Below, one piece after another: positions 58,000 to 64,000 of a DNA stretch of 64,000 nt. A model generated the notes under the pieces. That model saw only the letters and a list, made by a program, of their open reading frames with translations. It was not told the DNA's origin and searched no databases. Position numbers and translations under genes: made by a program. Every line of letters starts with the position of its first letter. Position 1 is the first letter of the stretch. Where the stretch lies: contig JAJPHT010000027.1 in assembly GCA_021325135.1 (NCBI GenBank), positions 1-64,000 of the forward strand, written 5' to 3'. Source of the DNA: Pseudomonadota bacterium. Its GTDB lineage: Archaea > Thermoplasmatota > SW-10-69-26 > JACQPN01 > JAJPHT01.

Positions 58000-59079
58000 T
58001 CACGCGTGGCGCAGGGGCTTCAGCTCGTCGCCTTCGTAGTCGAGGACGAGGCGCTTGCGGCCCTGCCAGAGGTGCTTCTTCTGGATCAGCGACGTCGCGA
58101 GCAGCGGCAGCGCGACGGTGATGTCCACGTGCGCCTGCACGAAGTCGGCGTCCTTGGCGATCTTGCCCCAGGACTGCGCCTCCTTGAACGTGCAGCCCGA
58201 GAGCGCGCCCCAGTCGGGCATGTCCATGGTGAGCTGGATCGCGTACTGGTGGCCCCCGGCGTCGTGCCCCAGGACCTCGGAGATGACCTCGGTCTGCTGG
58301 ATGTAGTTCTTCGGCACGCCGCCGCCCAGGTAGATGATGCCCGTCTTGTCGGACTTGTACTTGACCTGCGCCAGCTCGTAGGCGTCGCGGATCATGTCCA
58401 GCTTCGGATACGGTCTTCCCGAGGCCTTGGCCTTGGTGTAGTTGTAGATCATGCCGATCCCGATGCTGCTGTCGTGGATCGTGGGCACGAAGATGGGGAC
58501 CTTCTGGCGCGCGGCCTCGGCGACCCACGAGTCCTGGTCGCCCTTGAAGTGCTCGCCGAAGAACTGCATGATCTCGCGCGTGGAGTACGTGCGCGAGGGG
58601 TCGAGCTTCGCCACGAGCCCGCCCAGGTAGTCGTCGGTCTCGCGGAACTTCTCCTCGTCCACGATGGTGTCGTAGAGGCGGTCCAGGAAGTGCTCGCGGA
58701 GCTCCAGGTCGTCCACCTCGGGCGCGGCGCGCCAGAAGTTGTAGCCCCGCGCGGCGTACATGTCCTGGTAGGGCTGGCTGCCCACGGTGACGATGACGTC
58801 CACGAGCTTGTGGCGGATGAGGTCGCGCAGCACCTTGCGCTGGCCGCCGGCCATGAGGCTGCCCGCGACGCCCAGGATGATGGTGGGCCGCGCGGGGTCC
58901 TGGAGCATGTTCTCCCACACCTGGAGCGCCGTGCCCAGGTTGCGGCCCTGGAAGCTGATGTTCTTGTACGCGTCCATCAGCTCGGCGACGGTCTGGATCT
59001 TGGAGGGCTCGAACTGCTGGATGGGCGTGTTGAGCCAGTCCTGCTTCTTGGTCCTGGGCGCCAGGGGAACCACCGACAA
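58000..59079 (-). CDS. dhs: Deoxyhypusine synthase family protein
   Basis: A 359-aa NAD-dependent enzyme of the deoxyhypusine synthase family, which modifies a lysine of initiation factor aIF5A. The active-site block EAQSWGKI with the enzyme-intermediate lysine is present, as are the NAD-binding GVAGSLMAGG, DSSIGIGM and YLGGGVPKN motifs. A deoxyhypusine synthase-like homologue (homospermidine type) is the alternative. Translation begins at TTG 59079 or GTG 59073; the TATA-like box 25 bases upstream favours the first. Confidence 0.87.
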   Translation of the reverse strand: MSVVPLAPRTKKQDWLNTPIQQFEPSKIQTVAELMDAYKNISFQGRNLGTALQVWENMLQDPARPTIILGVAGSLMAGGQRKVLRDLIRHKLVDVIVTVGSQPYQDMYAARGYNFWRAAPEVDDLELREHFLDRLYDTIVDEEKFRETDDYLGGLVAKLDPSRTYSTREIMQFFGEHFKGDQDSWVAEAARQKVPIFVPTIHDSSIGIGMIYNYTKAKASGRPYPKLDMIRDAYELAQVKYKSDKTGIIYLGGGVPKNYIQQTEVISEVLGHDAGGHQYAIQLTMDMPDWGALSGCTFKEAQSWGKIAKDADFVQAHVDITVALPLLATSLIQKKHLWQGRKRLVLDYEGDELKPLRHA

Positions 59080-59097
59080 GCCGCGCGAGGGGGCGGA

Positions 59098-59114
59098 GCT
59101 TCAAGAAGGTTTGC
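59098..59114 (-). promoter_or_regulatory. TATA-like box of dhs
   Basis: On the minus strand CAAACCTTCTTGAAGC ends about 20 bases before the TTG start. It is close to the elements before 6278 and 63006. Confidence 0.4.
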
Positions 59115-59207
59115 CCGGCGTGGCGCCCTGCTCCGCCTCCCTTCCGTCCCCCCGTTTCCGACGACCCTGCGACAATCGCTATCGGCCCGCGCCCCGAGGA
59201 TCCGCGC

Positions 59208-59549
59208 ATGGCCGACAAGCAGGAGAAGGGCTGGATCAGCAACGAGGACGAGCGCGACCGCGCGGCGGTGCTGCGGGAGAAGGAGCGGCGCGGCGAGCCG
59301 CTGACGCCCACGGAGAAGGGCTGGCTGGGCGCCTACGAGTCGCGGCGCTCGACGCGGCACGACCCCGACAGCGAGCACCGGACCCGCTCGTGGATGGCGG
59401 GCGAGGAGACACGCAGGCCCGAACTCTCCGAGGACACGGAGGCCGAGGTCGAGCGCATCAAGGCCAAGGAGGCGCGCGGCGAGACGCTGACGCGCCACGA
59501 GGCGGGCGTGCTGGGCGGCGCCGCGCGGGCGAAGGGCGGGAAGCCCTGA
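59208..59549 (+). CDS. Small charged protein with two internal repeats
   Basis: A 113-aa soluble helical protein. The segment RRGEPLTPTEKGWLGAYESRR is repeated in variant form as ARGETLTRHEAGVLGGAAR. No family was recognised. Confidence 0.6.
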   Translation: MADKQEKGWISNEDERDRAAVLREKERRGEPLTPTEKGWLGAYESRRSTRHDPDSEHRTRSWMAGEETRRPELSEDTEAEVERIKAKEARGETLTRHEAGVLGGAARAKGGKP

Positions 59550-59554
59550 GGCGC

Positions 59555-60112
59555 CTACCCTCGCCCCGGCGGCTGCTCGCTGCGCGTCGGCCTCGTCACG
59601 GGCCGCGTCTCGGGCTCGGGGGGCAGCCGGCCCTCCTTGGTGGGGCGCCGGATCTCCTTCACGAGGCGCTTGGCGCCGGTGGGCACGTGCGCGGCCTTGA
59701 TGGCGTTGTGCGTCTCCTCCAGGAGGACGCCGTCCACGAGGTCCTTGGCGACGACCGCGATGTCGCTGATGCTCACGATGCCCAGCAGCTCGCGGCTCGC
59801 GTTGACCACCGGCACGCGCCGCACGACGCCCGCGCTGCGCATGGTGTCGAGCGCGCTGAACACCGTGTCCTCCAGCGTGAGGCACGCGGGGTCCGGGTGC
59901 ATGACCTCCTCGACGGGCGCGTCGGGACCCAGCCCGTCGGCGAGCGCCAGGATGGCCAGCATCCGGTCGGTGACGAGGCCGGCGACCTTGCCCGCGCGGA
60001 GGACGACGACGCAGCCGACCCCCTTGTCCCGCATGAGCCGGGCGACGCCGCGGACGGGCTCGTTCACGTCGCAGGCGACCGGGTTCTTCGTCATGACGTG
60101 CTCGACGTGCAT
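59555..60112 (-). CDS. CBS-domain pair protein
   Basis: A 185-aa protein with two CBS domains (HVMTKNPVACDVNEPVRGVARLMRDKGVGCVVVL... and EVMHPDPACLTLEDTVFSALDTMRSAGVVRRVPVVN...LGIVSISDI) and a basic Pro-rich tail. CBS pairs bind adenosyl nucleotides and act as energy sensors. It is encoded right after valS on the same strand. Confidence 0.85.
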   Translation of the reverse strand: MHVEHVMTKNPVACDVNEPVRGVARLMRDKGVGCVVVLRAGKVAGLVTDRMLAILALADGLGPDAPVEEVMHPDPACLTLEDTVFSALDTMRSAGVVRRVPVVNASRELLGIVSISDIAVVAKDLVDGVLLEETHNAIKAAHVPTGAKRLVKEIRRPTKEGRLPPEPETRPVTRPTRSEQPPGRG

Positions 60113-60189
60113 GGCGCGCGCTGGGCGCTCATGCTGCAAATGCGGCGCGCGCTGGCCCTCTGGCTGGGGGCTCCATCGCCTTGGAGCGA

Positions 60190-63006
60190 TCACGCCTTCC
60201 GGAGCAGCAGCGTCGCGGACCCGGCCTCCAGCGCCTCGACCTCGGCGCCGTGCAGCGTGGGGCGGCTCTTGACCTCGTACTCGCCCGGCTCCACGCGGAA
60301 CGTCGCGCCGCTCGCGAGCTTGACCGTGATGCCCTCCGGGCCCGCGTGCCTGGGGTCCATGGCGCGGATGGCGTCCGCGATGGCCTTGGCGTCCTGGCGG
60401 TACTTGGGGCCCAGCTTCGCCTGCACGGGCTCCACGGCGTAGGGCACCATGTGGATCTCCTTGGCGTCGACGAAGCGCACGTCGGCCACCTTGGTCGTGC
60501 CCACGATGTCGCCCTTGCCGCGCAGCAGCGCCTCGCGCACGAGGGGTGGCGCCACGACCTCCAGGGCGGGAAGCTCCTGGTTGAGCGCCATCTTGGACTG
60601 GCTCTTCCAGTTGCGCACGGCCGCGACCACGTCGCGCACGTGCTGGCCAAGCTCCCGCGCCTCCTTGTCGGCGCGCGGCGCCTCGGGCCACGCGCTGACG
60701 TGGATGCTGATGGCATGCTCGTGGCGGCGGTAGACCTCCTGGTACACGTCCTCGGTGGAGAAGCAGAGCACGGGCGCCATCATCTTCAGCACGCCCAGGC
60801 CCACGGTGTAGAGCGTGTGGCGCGCGGCGGGGTCGCCCGCGTAGAGGCGGTGCTTCACCAGCTCCAGGTAGTGGTCCGCGAGGACGTGCCAGAGGAACTC
60901 CTCGGTCTGCTTCACGGCCTTGGTGTAGTCGTAGCCGTCCCACCCTTCGGTCGCGCTCTTCACGACCTCGGCGAACTCGGCGAGGACCCACTGGTCCATG
61001 AGGGGGAGGCTCTCCCAGGCGACCGGGGCGGGCTTCTCGCTGCCCAGCCCCTTGGCGATGAGCCCCTCCACGTTGCGCAGCTTGGTCACGAGGCGCATCG
61101 CGCGGGTCAGCTCCTTGGGGTTCCAGATGATGTCCTCGCCCAGGTTCGCGCCGGTGGCGCTCCAGTAGCGCAGCGCGTCGCCCGAATACTGCTGGATGAC
61201 GTCCAGGGGCTCCACGATGTCGCCCTTGGACTTGCTCATCTTCTTCCCCTTGCCCAGCTTCACGAAGCCGCTGATCTGCGCGTGGCGCCACGGGATCTTC
61301 CCGTGGTGGAAGCGCGCCTTCACGATGGTGTTGAACGCCCAGAAGCTGATGATCTCGTGGGCCTGCGGGCGCACGTCCATGGGCAGCAGCGCCGCGAGCT
61401 TGGGGTTGGTGTTGACGTCGGCGAGGCGCGCGTGGGGGACGCCCATGCGCTCGGCCGCGGCGAGGATGGCGATCTGCGGCGTGAGGCTGCTGGTCGCCCA
61501 CGTGTCCATGACGTCGGTCTCGCCGCGGAACTCGTGGCCGCCGCACTTGGCGCAGGCGCCCTTCGGCCTGTCCACGGTGGGGTCCACGGGAAGCTCGTCC
61601 AGCGTGGCCAGCTTCGGCTCGTGGCAGCTCTGGCAGTACCAGACGGGGAAGGGCACGCCGAAGTAGCGCTGGCGCGAGATGCACCAGTCCCACTTGAGGC
61701 CCTTCACCCAGTTGTCGTAGCGGACCTTCATGTAAGGCGGGTGCCACTCGACCTTCGCGCCGTCCTCCAGGAACTGCTCCCTCATGTCGAGGTACTTCAC
61801 GAACCACTGCTTCGTGACGAGGAACTCGACGGGCGTGCCGCAGCGCTCGTGCACGTTCACGGCGTGCTCGATGTGCTTCTGCGAGAGGAGCCTGCCTTCG
61901 CGGTTGAGGTCCTGGAGGACGTGCTCGCGCGCGTGCGTGATGCTCTGGCCCGCGTACTTGCCGGCGGCGTCCGTCATGGTGCCCTTGGGGCCGATGACGA
62001 GGCGCATGGGCAGCTTGTTGCTCTGCCACCAGTCGATGTCCGTCTGGTCGCCGAACGTGCAGTTCATGACGACGCCGGTGCCGGTCTCCTTGTCCACCTT
62101 CTCCGAGGTGAGCACGGGCACGATGGCGCCGCCGATGGGCACGCGCACGCTCTTGCCGATGAGGTGGCGCGTCCGCTCGTCGTCGGGGTGGACGAAGATG
62201 GCGACGCACGCGGGGATCAGCTCGGGGCGCGTCGTGGAGATCACGATCTTGCTCTCGGCGCCCTGCTGGTAGGTGACGATCTCGCGCGGCTTGCTGTTGG
62301 CCTCGGGCCCGGGCACCGTCGTGCGCTTCACGAGGTGCTCGTGGCCGCTGCGCGCCATGCCGTGCCCGTGGTCGTCCATGAGGTCGAAGCTGATGTCGTT
62401 GAAGGTGCTGGGCAGGACGCGGTCCTCGGTCTCCACCTGCGCGATGGCCGTCTGGCACTCGGGGCACCAGATGCCGGGGCGCTCGGCGCGGTACGCGCGG
62501 CCCTGGTGGTAGAGCTCCAGGAACGACTCCTGGCTGACCTTGATCACGGGCTTGTCGATGGTGCGATACACCAGCGTCCAGTCGCACGAGGTCCCGATGC
62601 GGCGCCAGGAGCGCTCCATGAACTCCTCGCCCTTCTTCGTCTCCTGGAGGCAGAGGCGGATGAACTCCTGGCGGCCCACGTCTGATAGCTTCTTGCCGAC
62701 CGCCTTCTCCGTGTAGCGCTCGGTGGGCAGGCCGTTGTCGTCGAACCCGAAGGGGTAGAACAGGTTGTGGCCGCGCATCCGCTTGTAGCGGGCGGTGAAG
62801 TCCATCTGGTTGTAGCTGTACGCGTGCCCGATGTGCATGCGGCCGCTCACGGTGGGCGGCGGCGTGTCGACGCTGAAGACCGGCTTCGTCGAGCGCGGAT
62901 CGAAGCGGTAGACGCCCTCCTCCTCCCAGAAGCGGAGCCACCTCTCCTCCATGGCCTGGATCGTGGGGTCGGGCTCGGGCTCGGCCGTGTCGGCGGCGTC
63001 GGGCAT
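60190..63006 (-). CDS. valS: Valyl-tRNA synthetase
   Basis: A 938-aa class I synthetase that charges tRNA-Val. HIGH is at 58-61 in PPPTVSGRMHIGHAYSYNQ and KMSKS at 589-593. The NLFYPFGFDDNGLPTER block and the zinc-like cysteines (CPEC, CQSC, CAKCGG) match archaeal ValRS. Length is normal; the C-terminal coiled-coil arm of bacterial ValRS is absent, as usual in archaea. A TATA-like box 29 bases upstream suggests a leaderless transcript. Confidence 0.95.
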   Translation of the reverse strand: MPDAADTAEPEPDPTIQAMEERWLRFWEEEGVYRFDPRSTKPVFSVDTPPPTVSGRMHIGHAYSYNQMDFTARYKRMRGHNLFYPFGFDDNGLPTERYTEKAVGKKLSDVGRQEFIRLCLQETKKGEEFMERSWRRIGTSCDWTLVYRTIDKPVIKVSQESFLELYHQGRAYRAERPGIWCPECQTAIAQVETEDRVLPSTFNDISFDLMDDHGHGMARSGHEHLVKRTTVPGPEANSKPREIVTYQQGAESKIVISTTRPELIPACVAIFVHPDDERTRHLIGKSVRVPIGGAIVPVLTSEKVDKETGTGVVMNCTFGDQTDIDWWQSNKLPMRLVIGPKGTMTDAAGKYAGQSITHAREHVLQDLNREGRLLSQKHIEHAVNVHERCGTPVEFLVTKQWFVKYLDMREQFLEDGAKVEWHPPYMKVRYDNWVKGLKWDWCISRQRYFGVPFPVWYCQSCHEPKLATLDELPVDPTVDRPKGACAKCGGHEFRGETDVMDTWATSSLTPQIAILAAAERMGVPHARLADVNTNPKLAALLPMDVRPQAHEIISFWAFNTIVKARFHHGKIPWRHAQISGFVKLGKGKKMSKSKGDIVEPLDVIQQYSGDALRYWSATGANLGEDIIWNPKELTRAMRLVTKLRNVEGLIAKGLGSEKPAPVAWESLPLMDQWVLAEFAEVVKSATEGWDGYDYTKAVKQTEEFLWHVLADHYLELVKHRLYAGDPAARHTLYTVGLGVLKMMAPVLCFSTEDVYQEVYRRHEHAISIHVSAWPEAPRADKEARELGQHVRDVVAAVRNWKSQSKMALNQELPALEVVAPPLVREALLRGKGDIVGTTKVADVRFVDAKEIHMVPYAVEPVQAKLGPKYRQDAKAIADAIRAMDPRHAGPEGITVKLASGATFRVEPGEYEVKSRPTLHGAEVEALEAGSATLLLRKA

Positions 63007-63029
63007 TGGGCCGCGTCAAGGGCTCCGGG

Positions 63030-63041
63030 CTTTAAGAATTT
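63030..63041 (-). promoter_or_regulatory. TATA-like box of valS
   Basis: On the minus strand AAATTCTTAAAG lies 24-35 bases upstream of the valS ATG, the standard distance for a leaderless archaeal transcript. Confidence 0.5.
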
Positions 63042-63320
63042 GGACCCGGGGGGCTTGGCGGCAGGCCCCTCGGTCCCCCGCCGGGAGCGCCGACCTGGAG
63101 AGCGTGGCTCGTCCTGTCCTGGCCGGAGGGGCGCCCTTTCGTCCGGTGGTCGCTGCGCCGCCGCGACGATCCCGCCCCCCGCGCGGTCGTCCTTGAGGTA
63201 ACCCGGTTCCCTGCGCGACCCCGAGAGAACGGGCCCTGGAGCCGCGCCCGAGCGTTCACGCATTCCTCGGATCGGCGTACCACAATGGGCAACCCCGACG
63301 CCAGGCAAGAGGTTGCCTGC

Positions 63321-63965
63321 ATGAATCGCGCCCCCCTCGTGGTCCTCCTCCTGTGCGCTGCGCTCGCGTTGACGCCGGTCTCCCTGGCCGGCGGCAACGG
63401 CCCCTCCAAGTGCGGGCCGTCCATCACCGCCGTCGGCCTGAAGCTCGGCGGCGACGACTGTCCCCCTTCGTGCGACGGCAAGGACAAGAAGGACTGCAAC
63501 CCCTGTGACGAGAAGGATGGCAAGGACTTCAAGTCCGACGACAAGAAGGACTGCAACTCGTGCGACGAGAAGGATGGCAAGGACTTCAAGTCGGATGACA
63601 AGAAGGACTGCAACCCGTGCGACAAGCACGACGGGAAGGACTTCAAGTCCGACGACAAGAAGTGCCACCCCTGTGACTGCAACCCGTGCGACAAGGACGG
63701 CGGTCCCGCCATCTGGAGCGACGACAAGAAGGACTGCAACCCCTGCGACGAGAAGGACGGCAAGGACTTCAAGTCCGACGACAAGGACTGCCACCCCAAC
63801 CCGTGCCCCGAGCAGGACAGCAGCACCGTCAAGTCCGACGGGAACGAGAAGTGCCCGCCCACGCCCCCCACCCAGATCCCCTTCTTCCCCAGCGCGGGCT
63901 CGCTGGTGCTGGGCCTCCTGGGCGCGGCCGGCTCCGTGGGCGCCATCATCCTGAAGCGCCGCTGA
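63321..63965 (+). CDS. Secreted Cys/Asp/Lys repeat protein with C-terminal anchor
   Basis: A 214-aa protein: signal peptide (to about Ala24), then tandem 19-residue repeats of the type DKKDCNPCDEKDGKDFKSD, then a Pro-rich linker and a hydrophobic helix ending in KRR. The regular CxxC pairs between acidic-basic stretches suggest metal binding or disulfide ladders outside the cell. An ATG at 63285 would add 12 residues but weakens the signal peptide. Confidence 0.75.
   Translation: MNRAPLVVLLLCAALALTPVSLAGGNGPSKCGPSITAVGLKLGGDDCPPSCDGKDKKDCNPCDEKDGKDFKSDDKKDCNSCDEKDGKDFKSDDKKDCNPCDKHDGKDFKSDDKKCHPCDCNPCDKDGGPAIWSDDKKDCNPCDEKDGKDFKSDDKDCHPNPCPEQDSSTVKSDGNEKCPPTPPTQIPFFPSAGSLVLGLLGAAGSVGAIILKRR
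63483..63778 (+). repeat. 57-base coding tandem repeats
   Basis: Four near-identical 57-base units (63483-63539, 63540-63596, 63597-63653, 63722-63778) with one diverged unit before the last. They encode the Cys/Asp/Lys repeats and keep the reading frame, so they are not a CRISPR array. Confidence 0.8.
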
Positions 63966-64000
63966 ACGGATGATATCACCGGCGGCGCCCTCGCGCGCCG

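Noticed and set aside
59555..63019. A 1154-codon frame spanning valS and the CBS gene
   Set aside because: Only its last 185 codons are a real gene (the CBS protein). The rest is an alternate frame of valS.
63483..63778. Regular repeats as a CRISPR array
   Set aside because: The units are contiguous, keep the reading frame and encode a repeat protein; there are no spacers or cas genes.

Overview
The window looks like a high-GC archaeal chromosome, most likely a euryarchaeon of the Thermoplasmatota type. The archaeal markers are RadB, an archaeal D-aminoacyl-tRNA deacylase (DtdA), deoxyhypusine synthase, a short-chain polyprenyl (GGPP-type) synthase, TrmB and bacterio-opsin-activator type regulators, and membrane proteins that carry a pair of cytoplasmic winged helices. 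Many genes have TATA-like boxes 25-35 bases from the start codon, which suggests leaderless transcripts. GTG and TTG starts and 4-base ATGA/GTGA/TTGA overlaps are common. The lineage is an inference; no rRNA or tRNA gene was seen.

Region 1 (1-17.7 kb, chromosomal) is metal- and envelope-centred. It holds an FTR1-type iron permease behind two DtxR-type operators, a tungstate ABC transporter (tupABC) divergent from a ModE/TOBE-like regulator, a multicopper oxidase with a membrane partner and a HTH_10 regulator, several lipoproteins, an enoyl-CoA hydratase, a membrane-anchored dual winged-helix regulator next to a secreted Ig-like protein, and RNase Z.

Region 2 (about 17.75-48.0 kb) is an integrated accessory island lying between rnz and radB. 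Its left part has a ribbon-helix-helix protein, a tyrosine recombinase and a ten-gene overlapping operon running from a 117-aa starter gene through ArdC and zinc-ribbon proteins to a primase-polymerase. The middle (25.7-34.4 kb, visibly lower GC) has a secreted subtilase, small cysteine-rich secreted proteins, lipoproteins and a second transmembrane dual winged-helix regulator. Three promoters there share the motif GGGAAAGACTTCGAGGG. The right part (34.7-47.9 kb) has a rolling-circle (HUH-like) replication protein behind a hairpin whose loop contains TATCTTGA, an overlapping P-loop ATPase, a class III cyclase-like protein, and a block of small membrane proteins, a large signal-peptide/C-terminal-anchor spike-like protein and other membrane proteins. 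That layout resembles a pleolipovirus or vesicle-forming plasmid. A frameshifted copy of one of these membrane genes lies near the right edge.

Region 3 (48-64 kb, chromosomal) is mostly core: radB, a methyltransferase, a DUF1684 protein, a TrmB-like regulator coupled to a membrane protein, polyprenyl synthase, an AbrB/PIN toxin-antitoxin-like pair, two ArsA/Get3-like ATPases with complementary P-loop substitutions, dtdA, a membrane-anchored Cas4-like nuclease, deoxyhypusine synthase, a CBS-domain protein, valyl-tRNA synthetase and a secreted Cys/Asp/Lys-repeat protein.

The best candidate for an undescribed system is the island. It combines a Prim-Pol/ArdC replication module with a Rep/ATPase/spike-type envelope module and a co-regulated secretome.
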